A program made the translations under genes and the position numbers. From contig CAZWLN010000053.1 of assembly GCA_964634885.1 (NCBI GenBank), positions 1 through 32,560 of the forward strand: a stretch of DNA of 32,560 nt, read 5' to 3'. The stretch comes from DAINRZ01 sp964634885 (GTDB lineage: Bacteria; Bacteroidota; Ignavibacteria; Kapaibacteriales; UBA2268). Shown here piece after piece: positions 7,256 to 17,900 of the stretch. The notes beneath the pieces were generated by a model, which had not been told where the DNA came from, did not search any database, and saw nothing but the letters and a program-made list of their open reading frames with translations. Each line of letters starts with the position of its first letter. The stretch's first letter is position 1.

Positions 7256-9847
7256 TCAGTTAGCCTGGTGGCTGTTCAGGTCCGAATCGATGGGAGCTTC
7301 TTCGACACCTTCCGCGCCGATATCGGGTGAATCCTTGCCGGCTTTAACTTTCGCTACGGGAATCTGCTTTTCTTCTTTGACGACAGGCAGTTCCTCTTTG
7401 AATTCAAACTTCAGTTTCTCGGCGTCAGGATCTTTGTCTGCCATTATCCTGGTGTTGAACCTGAGGTTGCCCTTGAGCAGCTCTTCTGCCAGTTCGTCCT
7501 CTATGTATTTCTGCAATGCCCTGCGCAGAGGCCTGGCGCCGTACTTCTCGTCGAAGCCTTTCTCGACGAGGAATTCCTTCGCTGCTTCTGTGAGTTCCAG
7601 AGCCATGTTGTTGATCTTCAGCCTTTCCGTCAGGTAACGCTGCTGTATCCCGATGATGCCGTGAATATGCTCTCTCCTCAGTTTCCTGAAGATGATGAAA
7701 TCGTCTATCCTGTTGATGAATTCCGGATTGAAGAGCCTGCGGATGGATTCCTCGATGGTGCTCTTAACGGCTTCGTAGTCATTCTCGGGACTGTCTTCCG
7801 TGAATCCTATCTTTCCACCCATCTTAACATCTCTTGTTCCGACGTTCGAGGTCATTATTATCACAGTGTTCTTGAAGTCAATCTTCCTTCCGAGCCCGTC
7901 TGTGAGGACACCGTCGTCAAACACCTGCAGAAGTATATTGAAAACGTCGGGATGGGCTTTTTCAATTTCGTCCAGAAGGATGATGCAGTAGGGCTTGCGG
8001 CGAACTTTTTCTGTAAGCTGGCCGCCTTCTTCATAGCCGACGTAACCGGGAGGCGCTCCAACGAGCCTCGATACGGAGAATTTCTCCATGTATTCGCTCA
8101 TGTCAATCCTGATCATTGCTTCTTCGGAGTCGAACATGACGCGTGCAAGTGCTTTTGCCAGTTCGGTCTTACCGACACCGGTAGGCCCGAGGAACATGAA
8201 TGAACCGATGGGCCGGCGCGGGTCTTTAAGGCCTGCCCTGGCGCGGCGTATAGCTCGTGCAAGGTGGTCGATGGCTTCGTCCTGCCCAACGATCATCTGC
8301 CTCAGTTCGTCCGAGATTTTCAACAGCTTGATGGATTCGCTCTCAGCGACCCTGTTAACGGGTATGCCGGTCATCATCGCTACGACGTCGGCGACATCCT
8401 CTTCCGAAACCGGGAAGAATGTCTCGCTGGCCTTGACTTCCCATTCGGCCTTTGCAGTCTCCAGGTCAGTCTGGAGCTTCTTTTCAAGGTCGCGCAGGCG
8501 GGCAGCTTCTTCGAAATTCTGCCTCTTAACGACCTGATTCTTCTGTCCCTTAATGTCTTCTATCTGTTCTTCTATCTCTACGATGTTCTTCGGTATCTCG
8601 AGGTGCTGCAGGTGTACCCTGGCGCCTGTTTCGTCGAGGACGTCGATTGCTTTGTCGGGGAAGTTCCTGTCGGTGATATACCTTTCGGACAGCCTGACAC
8701 AAGCGTCGAGAGCCTCGATGGAATACTTGACGTTGTGGTGGTCTTCGTACCTGTCCTTGATGTTGTCAAGAATTATCAATGTTTCCTGTGTGCTTGGCGG
8801 TTCGACGAGTACCTTCTGGAAACGCCTGTCGAGGGCTCCGTCTTTTTCGATGAACTGCCTGTATTCGTCCAGCGTGGTTGCACCGATGCACTGTATCTCG
8901 CCCCTCGAAAGAGCAGGCTTGAACATGTTCGAAGCGTCGAGCGAGCCTGAGGCGCCGCCGGCTCCGACGATGGTGTGGAGTTCGTCGATGAAGAGGATGA
9001 CATCGCGCGCTTTGTCCAATTCGTTCATTACCGCTTTCATTCTTTCTTCGAACTGGCCGCGGTATTTAGTACCCGCAACGAGCGAGGCAAGGTCCAGCGT
9101 TACGATTCTCTTATCCTGCAATATCCTCGGTACCTGCTTCTTGATGATGCGCAGGGCCAGCCCTTCGACGATGGCAGTCTTGCCGACGCCGGGCTCGCCG
9201 ATGAGTACCGGGTTGTTTTTCTTGCGGCGCGACAGTATCTGGGACAGCCTTTCAATCTCTTTTTCCCTTCCGACAACCGGGTCGAGTTTGTCGTCCACAG
9301 CCAGTTTCGTCAGGTCCCTGCCGAAATTGTCGAGGACCGGAGTCTTGACTTTCTCTTTCTTTTCCTGTTTCTGTGGGATGCCTGCCGGTTTAATGCCGCT
9401 GCCGCTGGGCCTGCCGCTGATGATGTTGTCGAGTTCGCGCCTGACGGCTTCGTAGTTAACATTGAACTGCGACAGTATCTGTGCTGCAATATTCTCTTCG
9501 TCGCGCAGCAACGAGAGAAGGAGGTGTTCGGTCCCAATCACTTCCGACTTGTAAAGCTTTGCCTCGAGATAGGTAATCTTGAGAACCTTTTCCGCCTGCT
9601 TTGTCAGGGGGATGTTGCCGATGGTGATTGTTGAACTGGACGCCCTTACTGTATCTTCGATTGCTTTTTTCAGTTTGAACAAGTCTGCTCCGAGGTTACG
9701 GAGCACCTTAACTGCAATGCCTTCGCCCTCGCGAATGATTCCGAGAAGAAGGTGTTCTGTGCCGATGTAATCGTGGCCCAATCTGAGGGCTTCTTCCCTG
9801 CTCAGCCTGATTACTTCATTTACCCTGTTTGAAAAATTACCTTCCAT
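7256..9847 (-). CDS. clpC: AAA+ chaperone/unfoldase ClpC
   Basis: ClpC is a hexameric AAA+ unfoldase that feeds substrates to the ClpP protease in the cytoplasm. The 863-aa protein has every expected part. Two Clp N-domain repeats lie at about 1-145 (IGTEHLLLGII and IGTEHLLLSLL). AAA domain 1 has Walker A GEPGVGKT at 217-224 and Walker B VILFIDELH at 283-291. A UVR-type middle segment (NFEEAARLRDLEKKL, about 444-458) marks ClpC rather than ClpB. AAA domain 2 has Walker A GPTGVGKT at 554-561 and Walker B IILLDEIEK, followed by a D2 small domain. A polar tail of about 50 residues ends the protein. The ATG at 9847 lacks a clear Shine-Dalgarno. No mcsA/mcsB/ctsR cluster flanks it, so it seems monocistronic with its own terminator. 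Confidence 0.97.
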   Translation of the reverse strand: MEGNFSNRVNEVIRLSREEALRLGHDYIGTEHLLLGIIREGEGIAVKVLRNLGADLFKLKKAIEDTVRASSSTITIGNIPLTKQAEKVLKITYLEAKLYKSEVIGTEHLLLSLLRDEENIAAQILSQFNVNYEAVRRELDNIISGRPSGSGIKPAGIPQKQEKKEKVKTPVLDNFGRDLTKLAVDDKLDPVVGREKEIERLSQILSRRKKNNPVLIGEPGVGKTAIVEGLALRIIKKQVPRILQDKRIVTLDLASLVAGTKYRGQFEERMKAVMNELDKARDVILFIDELHTIVGAGGASGSLDASNMFKPALSRGEIQCIGATTLDEYRQFIEKDGALDRRFQKVLVEPPSTQETLIILDNIKDRYEDHHNVKYSIEALDACVRLSERYITDRNFPDKAIDVLDETGARVHLQHLEIPKNIVEIEEQIEDIKGQKNQVVKRQNFEEAARLRDLEKKLQTDLETAKAEWEVKASETFFPVSEEDVADVVAMMTGIPVNRVAESESIKLLKISDELRQMIVGQDEAIDHLARAIRRARAGLKDPRRPIGSFMFLGPTGVGKTELAKALARVMFDSEEAMIRIDMSEYMEKFSVSRLVGAPPGYVGYEEGGQLTEKVRRKPYCIILLDEIEKAHPDVFNILLQVFDDGVLTDGLGRKIDFKNTVIIMTSNVGTRDVKMGGKIGFTEDSPENDYEAVKSTIEESIRRLFNPEFINRIDDFIIFRKLRREHIHGIIGIQQRYLTERLKINNMALELTEAAKEFLVEKGFDEKYGARPLRRALQKYIEDELAEELLKGNLRFNTRIMADKDPDAEKLKFEFKEELPVVKEEKQIPVAKVKAGKDSPDIGAEGVEEAPIDSDLNSHQAN

Positions 9848-10141
9848 ATCATAATATATTTAGTTACACAACATTTCTTATTTAGTTAAACCTTAACTTA
9901 TTTATTTTCAACCCCCACTTATATGTATTGACGTCCCATCCGACTTTTTATTTATTGGAATATTCCTACACAAGAAAATAGGATGCCAAATACTATTTCA
10001 AAATATATACCACTTTAAGATGTATAATCGTTGAAAAGGAAATTATATTTAGAAATGATAGAAAAATATTTCAATTGCCGGATAAAATTGGCTCATGTTT
10101 ATTTCCTGGGGAGGATCAGTTTTATTATTTTTCTTCCATAG

Positions 10142-10161
10142 CCACGAGCTTCAGCTCGTGG
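10142..10161. repeat. REP-like palindrome, left copy
   Basis: Arms ccacgagct and agctcgtgg (9 bp each) around a 2-nt centre. The flank reads tagccacgagct on the left and ends gtggac. A second copy lies at 10327-10346 in inverted orientation, as judged by its ctat flank. Confidence 0.75.
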
Positions 10162-10326
10162 ACAACTATTCAATGGGAAAAACGGCTTTAGCCGAAAACG
10201 ATAAAATAAAAGCGTTAAAATTCAAAGCGATGTATCTATTCTTCAGTTAAAATAATAAATAGACTTGTAAAGTCGAGGATACATCCTTTGGGATTTTGGT
10301 TAAAACCGTTATCCTTACAAACCGAT

Positions 10327-10346
10327 CCACGAGCTAAAGCTCGTGG
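10327..10346. repeat. REP-like palindrome, right copy (inverted)
   Basis: Same 9-bp arms (ccacgagct/agctcgtgg) as the copy at 10142-10161. Outside flanks match in inverted orientation: gtggctat here against atagccac there. Together they bracket about 205 bp of non-coding DNA. Confidence 0.75.
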
Positions 10347-10414
10347 CTATAAAACTTAAATTTCATTTTTACCTAATCCCCAAATAATTTCCCCGACCCA
10401 AAATATCCCTTTAA

Positions 10415-10449
10415 CAAAAAGCCTCCCGCAGCTTTACACCACGGGAGGC
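10415..10449 (-). terminator. Rho-independent terminator of the chemoreceptor gene
   Basis: In the minus-strand transcript, gcctcccg (from 10449-10442) pairs with cgggaggc (10428-10421) and is followed directly by TTTTTG. It begins about 30 nt past the stop of the gene ending at 10480. Confidence 0.9.
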
Positions 10450-10479
10450 CCTGTTTATATACCATCATTACACGGATTT

Positions 10480-13400
10480 CTACGCTGAAATCTCCCTGCG
10501 CTTCGGTGAGCCGAGCGAACGCGAAGCTCCGGCGCCACTGCCGCCCTGTTCGATCTTGAACTGGCTCATCATGTTCTTAAGGCTCTCTGTCAAAGAGGTC
10601 ATATCCTCGGCAGAATGGGCTATCTCCTGGACGCGGCGGCTGGAGTGGCTCGACACCTCGGAGATGGCGGCCACGTTCTTGGCGATTTCCTCAGAAGTAG
10701 AGGACTGCTGCTCGCTTGCCGCTGCAATCTGGTTGATCATGTCGAGCAGGTCCCTCGAGCTTTCTACGATCTGCTTCAGGGACTGTCCTGCTCTGTCGGC
10801 CAGGGTAATGCCGCTTTTCACTTCTTCGTTGCCCTTGTTCATTGCCTCGACAGCCTGCTGTGTCTCGTTCTGGATTCCTTTGATCATCGAAGCAATCTGC
10901 TTGGTGGCATCAGTTGTCCTTTCAGCCAGTTTCCTGACTTCGTCGGCAACGACTGCAAAGCCCCTGCCCTGCTCGCCGGCGCGTGCTGCCTCGATGGCGG
11001 CGTTGAGCGCCAGCAGGTTTGTCTGGTCTGCAATATCGTCGATGACCGAGATGATCTCGCCTATCTGCTTACTCGATTCGCCGAGCTTCTGTATGTTCTC
11101 TGCTGACTTGCGTACCACCTCGGCAATGTCTTTCATCTTGTTGACGGTCTGGAGAACGACTTCGCCGCCTTCTTCCGCAACCTTGCCGTTAACTGAGGCC
11201 ATCTCGGAAGTCTTGCCTGCGGAGATTGCATTCTCCGTAACAGTCCTGGACATCTCTTCGACGGCGGAGGCAACTTCGTCCGACTGTGCTGCCTGTTCCT
11301 GGGAAGAAGAAGCGAGCGTGTCTGCCGTGGACGACATCTCGAATGCTGAATTGGCGACAGAGTCCACTGCTTCGTTGATCTGTTTCAACGCAGTACTCAG
11401 CGATTCGCCGACAGTGTTGATGCTCTCCTTCAGCTTCTGGTGATCGCCCCTGTATTCGTTAAGGTTCCTAACCGTCATGTCGCCTTGTGCCATCAGGGCC
11501 ATCAGCGCGGCTGAATCATTGACGGGGTTAATGACGGCGTCGAGGGTTTTGTTGATGCCTTCGGCCACCTTACGGTACTCGCCCTTGTGAGCAGCCAGGT
11601 CGATTCTCTCTTTCAGCTTGCCTTCGACGGCAGCAACAGACATAGCCTCGGCGTCGTCGATGAGCTTGCCGATGGATTTGCCTGCCTGCATGAGGCTGTC
11701 CATGATCTTCCTGAAGTTCTCATATTCTTCTTTTGTAAGGTCTGTCGGCGGTGTCAGATTCGAGTCAAAATCGATGTTACCGGCAGCAAGGCTGTTAAGG
11801 TTGGCAGCAAGCCTGTTAACCTCGATTTCGTTGTATTTTGCTACTCTCGAAACCTTGGAAACATCCTGCACCACTTCGATGTGGCCAATCCTGGCGCCGT
11901 TCTTATTAAGGATATAGCTGGTGTCCACCCTGAAGTCCAGGTCCATACCCGGTTGAGTGAAGAATGAAACGGGATTGCCTTTACGGAGGCAGGTAATGCC
12001 GCAGCCGTCTTTACCGCAGATGTCTGCTCCCCAGTTACTGCACTGCGTGCCGATCACTTCATGGCGTTTCCGGCCTGTAACCGTTTCGGCAGCTTTGTTG
12101 ATGAAAGTCCAATTCATGTTCATGTCTGTAACGGAGATGGGGAATGAGATGGAGTCGAGAAGCTGTTCGAACCAGAAGACTTTTTCTTCCATCTCGACGG
12201 CTTTCTTCTCCATGTCGCCTTTCATGGTCATAATCTCTGTCTGGTCCATTACGAACTCAAATGAACCTATTACTTTGCCCGATTCGTCATGTATCGGTGC
12301 GCCGGCACAGAATATGTTCAGGTCTTTACCACCGACAGCACATTCGTTGTCGCAGGTGTAGCCGTCGTCCTTTACCATAGCGACATGGCAGGGGCACTGG
12401 TCGGTAGAGCATTTCTTCGTTTTCCATACATCTTTACATTTCTGTTTCAGCAGCTCTTCTTTCGATTTGCCCAGCAAATCAGCGCCTGTTTTGTTGATGA
12501 ACAACAGGTTGTATTCATTATCCATGAACTGGATGGGAGTAGGTATGGCTTCGAAGAAACCGACAACGCTGTCCAAGGTCTTATTGATGCCGGTGATGAT
12601 CTTGTTGAAGTCACCCTGGTGCTTTGAAGCGTCGGCTCTTAATGAGAGTTTACCTTCCATTGCTGTTTTCGAAAGGGAAACGGCGTCGTGAACCATTGCC
12701 CTGATTGCCTGGATGCAGGTATTAAGATTGGTTTTTATCTCGTTGAAGTCGCCTTTGTAGTTTTCAGTAATTTCCGGGGGCATATCTCCCTTCGAAATCC
12801 TGTCAACGTATTCGGCAGCGACATTAAGTGGCCTGATCAGGTTGTCGAGAATGTCGTTAATTCCCCTGAGTACATCTTTGAACTCACCTTCATGCTTCGA
12901 CAGGTCGCCCCTGTAGTCGAGCTTGCCGTCGGCACAGGCTTTGGAAATACTGTTTATGTCGGCAATAAGTACATTGAACGGGTTGGTAATGCCGTCCAGG
13001 GTGTTGTTGAAGCCTTCGATGATGCTCCTGTAGTCTTTGCTGTGTTTTGAAGCGTCGGCCCTGAGGTTCCTGTTGCCCTTGGCAGAAGCTTCTACCAGCA
13101 TCATCGTATCGCTTATCAGCATATTAACCGAATCGATGCAATTATTGAGGTTGTTTTTCAGGTCATTGTAACTGCCTTTGTACACTTCGGTAATTTTGGA
13201 AGGAATATCTCCTTTCCCAATCCTGTCAACATATTCGGCAGCAATATTAAGCGGGCCGATCACATTATCGAGGGTTCTGTTAATACCTTCGATAATATCC
13301 TTGTAGCCGCCCTCGAACTTGCCGGTATTGCCCCTGATGTCGAGTTTGCCTTCGGCAGCAGCCTGTGTCAGTATGTTCGTTTCTTCAATCAGCTCCCGTA

Positions 13401-14703
13401 CAGTGTTAATCACTCCGTCAAAAGCTTCACCCAGTTCGCCTAATTCGTCCGAAGACTTTATATTCGCCAGCATAGAAAGGTCGCCTTTGCGGAATTTGCG
13501 TGATATTTCCGTAAGTTTCCGAATCCTGTTAGCCAGTCTGTTGCTGAAGAGCACTGCAACGATGATTAATATGGCAAGTATTACAACAGAGCCAAGAATG
13601 GAATAATAGATCAGGTTATTAACAGTATCATTAATGTCGGCTTTTTTGAAGTAGTCGTCTTCATAGGTACTCGAGCCGATTACCCAGTCCCAGGGCTCGA
13701 AATATTTAATATAGGCAATTTTGTTTCTAGGTTCTTTTTCTTCCGGATTCTTCCATGAATAGGTAAACAGTTTGGCGTCTGTTTCTTTCATTTCGACAGC
13801 AGCATTAACAATGTCCTGGATGAAGAACTTGCCGTTTGCGTCCTTACTTTCCCAGAGGTCTTTGCCGTCGGATTTGCCGTCTTTGGAGATAATGTACTTA
13901 CCTTTATTTTTACTTTTTCCGCCGAGTACATAAACATAGCCTGTTTCGCCGACCTTGATTTTCAGAATATTTTCCCTCAGGGCGTTCAGGCTTTCCATTT
14001 TCAAGCCGACATAGAGCATGCCGGTAACTTTCCCGGCTTTGTCTTTCATCGGCTGGTATGCAGTGATGTAATAATCATCTACGACTTTCGCCATTCCGTA
14101 ATATGTTTCTCCCTTCAACACGGCGGCAATCACCTTATTAGGTGTACCGTCTGCGTTCTTGAAAGGGATATAAGTACCTATCGCTCTCTTACCTTCTTTC
14201 ACTACATTTGTAGCAACCCTGAGCATATCCCCATCCTCACTGATCCTTTGGAATATGGTACAGGTGCCGCCGGTTAATTTGGCAACCCTGTCAATGAAAG
14301 GGGTTTCCAATTTTACTTCATAGTTCTTGCCGATGGCCGTAGCTCCGAGCGTAATTCCAGAAAGCTGGACTTCTTTCGATTCCTTTGTGTCCTGATTAAT
14401 GGCAGTCCACTTGACAATCTCAGCAGTGTGTAAAAGATCGCCGTATTGCTTCATGACATAATTGGCAACGGTAAGGTTGCTTTTCACATTTGTTATACTC
14501 AACTCGTGGATTGTTTTGCACATTGCGTAAACATCTTCGGCAACCTGGTCAACATTCTTCTTTTTGATTACGTCCATTTTGTCGATGATGGTAGTAGCGG
14601 TATTTTCTTTCTGATAGTAAGTAATCAGAAGTGAGACGACCACCGGTACAACAGCAGACAGAACTGCGATGAGAATAATACGTTGCTTAATCGAAAATTT
14701 CAT
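10480..14703 (-). CDS. Giant methyl-accepting chemotaxis-type protein (Cache, HAMP array, two PAS)
   Basis: Membrane receptor of 1407 aa. Order of parts: helix at 8-29; periplasmic Cache-type sensor at about 35-355; helix at 368-386; HAMP at about 388-440. Repeated HAMP-like modules span 440-715, with recurring units such as NVAAEYVDRISKGD and GKLDYRGDLSKHEGEF. Two PAS domains follow at about 715-825 and 845-950. Another HAMP-like stretch precedes the MCP signalling domain at about 1100-1390, whose hairpin tip is IADQTNLLALNAAIEAARAG at 1224-1243. PAS 1 has seven cysteines (756, 765, 770, 772, 784, 788, 799) and PAS 2 four (888, 896, 901, 905), suggesting metal, haem or redox sensing. I chose the ATG at 14703 for its GGGAG ribosome binding site; a TTG at 14724 would add seven residues. 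No che genes are nearby. Confidence 0.94.
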   Translation of the reverse strand: MKFSIKQRIILIAVLSAVVPVVVSLLITYYQKENTATTIIDKMDVIKKKNVDQVAEDVYAMCKTIHELSITNVKSNLTVANYVMKQYGDLLHTAEIVKWTAINQDTKESKEVQLSGITLGATAIGKNYEVKLETPFIDRVAKLTGGTCTIFQRISEDGDMLRVATNVVKEGKRAIGTYIPFKNADGTPNKVIAAVLKGETYYGMAKVVDDYYITAYQPMKDKAGKVTGMLYVGLKMESLNALRENILKIKVGETGYVYVLGGKSKNKGKYIISKDGKSDGKDLWESKDANGKFFIQDIVNAAVEMKETDAKLFTYSWKNPEEKEPRNKIAYIKYFEPWDWVIGSSTYEDDYFKKADINDTVNNLIYYSILGSVVILAILIIVAVLFSNRLANRIRKLTEISRKFRKGDLSMLANIKSSDELGELGEAFDGVINTVRELIEETNILTQAAAEGKLDIRGNTGKFEGGYKDIIEGINRTLDNVIGPLNIAAEYVDRIGKGDIPSKITEVYKGSYNDLKNNLNNCIDSVNMLISDTMMLVEASAKGNRNLRADASKHSKDYRSIIEGFNNTLDGITNPFNVLIADINSISKACADGKLDYRGDLSKHEGEFKDVLRGINDILDNLIRPLNVAAEYVDRISKGDMPPEITENYKGDFNEIKTNLNTCIQAIRAMVHDAVSLSKTAMEGKLSLRADASKHQGDFNKIITGINKTLDSVVGFFEAIPTPIQFMDNEYNLLFINKTGADLLGKSKEELLKQKCKDVWKTKKCSTDQCPCHVAMVKDDGYTCDNECAVGGKDLNIFCAGAPIHDESGKVIGSFEFVMDQTEIMTMKGDMEKKAVEMEEKVFWFEQLLDSISFPISVTDMNMNWTFINKAAETVTGRKRHEVIGTQCSNWGADICGKDGCGITCLRKGNPVSFFTQPGMDLDFRVDTSYILNKNGARIGHIEVVQDVSKVSRVAKYNEIEVNRLAANLNSLAAGNIDFDSNLTPPTDLTKEEYENFRKIMDSLMQAGKSIGKLIDDAEAMSVAAVEGKLKERIDLAAHKGEYRKVAEGINKTLDAVINPVNDSAALMALMAQGDMTVRNLNEYRGDHQKLKESINTVGESLSTALKQINEAVDSVANSAFEMSSTADTLASSSQEQAAQSDEVASAVEEMSRTVTENAISAGKTSEMASVNGKVAEEGGEVVLQTVNKMKDIAEVVRKSAENIQKLGESSKQIGEIISVIDDIADQTNLLALNAAIEAARAGEQGRGFAVVADEVRKLAERTTDATKQIASMIKGIQNETQQAVEAMNKGNEEVKSGITLADRAGQSLKQIVESSRDLLDMINQIAAASEQQSSTSEEIAKNVAAISEVSSHSSRRVQEIAHSAEDMTSLTESLKNMMSQFKIEQGGSGAGASRSLGSPKRREISA

Positions 14704-14902
14704 ATCAACTCCCTGATATATCAATAAATCCCTTTATTCTTTATCTATTTTTCTATTTATAATCGTACAAAAATAGTAAAACTAAAGCAATCACAGTGAA
14801 GATTGGATTAATATTAATTAATAATTTTTTACTTAATATTCTTAAAAAGCAGGGCCAGACTGGTGTATGTTATGGGAATTCCTTTTGATTTTATTAATAT
14901 TC

Positions 14903-17900
14903 TCAGTAGCTGCCGATGATCTTTACTTTGATCTCGCCTTTTTTCTGGTCTTTGGTAATGATGGTTTCAGGGTTAGTGGTCCATGTAAATTGTATCATGG
15001 CATTATTGAGGAGAAAATCGAGGGGCAGTTCGATTGTAATTTCATTATTACCCATGAGGTCTGCAACGTTCCCGCCGAATTTCCAGCCTACATAGCCGAC
15101 AAGCTGCCCGGAAAGCTTCAGCTTTGTTTCTTCCCATGATTCTGAGAGCTCGATGTCGGCGCTTTTGATGATGGTACCGGCAAGAATCTGGCTCAGGGCT
15201 GTACTGACAGCAGTGGACAAACCGGTATTGCCAAGGTCGCTTACAATGTTCGCCTGGGCACCTCCGGAAGAAAACAGTTCAGCCTTCGTCCTGCCCGACA
15301 GCAAAAGGAATATGGCGTCCTCCCTGATCTGGGATGTGTCGCCTGTAGCTTCTTCATCATCGATTTTGTAATCGAAGTCAATCATCGGCTTGTCTTTTGT
15401 ACCGGTAATCTTCAGGATTACGACGTAGTTCCTCTGGTTGTTGTTAATCTCTGTAACGCCCGAGTATTCCGCTTTGAGGTTCAGGGCAGGATTGCCCATG
15501 TTTCCCGTCGGGAAGGTAATGAAGCCTTCCGTATTAAATACTTTAATGAAACTCAGCTTGGAGCCTTTTTTCAGTTCCAGTTCACCGTAAACCATGGCGT
15601 CTTCAGTGTTCCTGTCCTTTGAGAACTTCAAACCCATGGTTTTATCAATAGTGCCAATTTCAGCTGTCAATTTCTGGGTGAAAAACAAAGAGAACAGGTC
15701 CATGTCCATATAGATAGGCTTAAGAATGTTGACATCGAGGTCTATTGCCATGCCCTTGTAAAAACTGCCGTTCTTTCCGTTGCCGTTCTTTGCTGCGGCA
15801 CTGTCCTTCTGCTGCCTGGCGGCAGCCTTCATTGTGTCTAAGAGTGATACGGCAGTTTTGTTGCCGGCGAATTCATACTTGATCTTCGATATCGTTGACT
15901 GTGTCGTCTTCTTGTTGGGCATGAAGAGCCGTGCCTGTTCGATATTAATGTTGCCTTTCAGTGTGGAATTGCTCATGTCGCTGACAAATTTAATATTGGA
16001 AGGCCCTGTCGAGATGATCACATCTCCGTATATTGACGGGATCGACGCCGACGATGCACGGCTCAGTACTTTGAACCCTTTGGACCTGAGGCTGACATCG
16101 ATGGACCTGAGGTCATAGTCTTTCAGTTGGACTTTACCGTTGAGGTTAAGCCTGCCCCTGGCAAAGTCGGAAGCAGTGTTCCTCAATTCTATGTTATTAA
16201 CTATTACTTCGCCGTCTTTCAGTTCGATGTCAGTATCTGCAAAGAAACTCATATTGGTGGGTATGAGATGGAAAGAAGCATTCCTGGTTAGAACCCTGCC
16301 CGAATAGTTCAGTGGTTTCCCGATATTGCCGTTAATGTTGACTTCAAGGTTCAAAGAGCCTTTGAGGCTCTCGACAGTACCTGCAAGGAACGGCGACAGG
16401 AGATTGAGAGGCAGTTCATCAGTATATACAGATACATTGAGAGGCATCTGTTCGTGAATTCTGTCCTTAACATCCTTGAGCGCCAGGTTTATCGGAAAAG
16501 AGTTGATGTCAACGGAGAGGTATTTCTTGTATTCATTGTCTTTGGTGGTAACGAGGCTGAGATTGCCCTTGACGACAGAGTTCTTGTGGCGGAGGAACAG
16601 GTCGATGGCGCCGACGGGAATTCTGTCTGCAAGCAACTGGTCGGTCTTTAAGTGCAACTTAATATCCGGGTTCTTTAAAGAATCGCCGATCTCGATGTCT
16701 AAGCTCTCGATCTTCCCCTGTATCTTTTTCAGTCCTTCGGCAACCGAAGCCGGAAGCAACGAATTGTACCCGTTGAAAGGAAGATTGGCAATCGACAGTT
16801 TTACGTTGTCGGCAACATCATCGTTGAATTTCCCGGAAAGGGATATTGTTTCATTGGCGCCGCGCTGAAGTTCAAACTGCCTGACATTGAACCCCGAGGA
16901 GGAGATGTCTGCAACAACGGGCTTAACATTATGAATGCTGATGGAATTCTTATAATCGGCAGACAAAGAACTGAGATTAATCCCGATGTTTTTATTCTTC
17001 AATTCCACAGAACCCCGGACAACCCCGGAAATATCATTGCCGTAGCCGCCGGAAACACTGAAATTTATAATGTCGTCGGCAATCGAGAGATCGACGTCAG
17101 GTTTGACGATCTGCAGGTCATTGTAGGTAACCGGGAACTGGCTTTTTACACTCAGGTCCAGGTGTGACAGGCTCAGAACCGAGTCGGCGATGCTCATCAC
17201 TAAGGCCGAATTGATTTGCGTGGGCCTGACAGCGACCATGGTTCCGGGCGACTCGTAGAAGAAGCTGTAAACGACAAGGCTGTCGATGTTCACCGAGCTT
17301 TGCTTCTCAGTAACAGATACGGAAATGTCTATCTTTGCTTTCAGTGTCAGCTTGGTCGAGTCAAGGAAAATGGCAACTGGAGAAAGGTCGTTTATGGTAC
17401 CTTTAATCTTTAACCGGAAGGGATCGAATCTGCCGAGGTTATAGACAGATTCGGGCAGCAGCGTGTCGGAGGCCCTGTTGAAATCGACATCGCGCAGCTT
17501 TTTGCCGATATAGCCGGTAAGGTAACTGCTTTGTGTTTCAATCAGGCTGATCAGTTTATCATAGCTGTAATCGCCTTCAACAGATAGATTCATGAAAGAA
17601 GAAGTAATGTCGAGCTTTCTTTGATTGCCGTCGCTGAAAGCTTTGACGGCAACTGTAAAAGGCATAAACGACTTATCTCCGAACTCGAGCTCGTAAATGT
17701 CTGCGGTCAATTCGCCATTCATCCTGTCAGGGTCGAATCCCCTGCCTTCGACATTGATCTCCCCGCCTATCCTTTTGGGAGCATCCGGTGCATTCAGGAT
17801 GTCCTTAAGGTTAATGGAACTGAAAGCCAATTTTCCTTTATAGTAAGGCTCTTTTCTGTTCCTGATGTCGAGAATGCCGTTGAAGTTCACAGATACTGCC

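Larger units (their letters stand above)
9848..10414. other. Gene-poor spacer with palindromic repeats
   Basis: No coding frame is supported. It must hold the clpC promoter close to 9848, on the minus strand. The part from 10142 to 10346 is bounded by two inverted copies of a palindrome (listed separately) with a third palindrome, cggctttagccg, at 10183-10194. This is the appearance of a REP cluster or a decayed miniature element. Confidence 0.5.

Noticed and set aside
8264..9634. Long + strand open frames opposite clpC
   Set aside because: Shadows of the clpC reading frame, with low-complexity serine/leucine composition and no ribosome binding sites of note.
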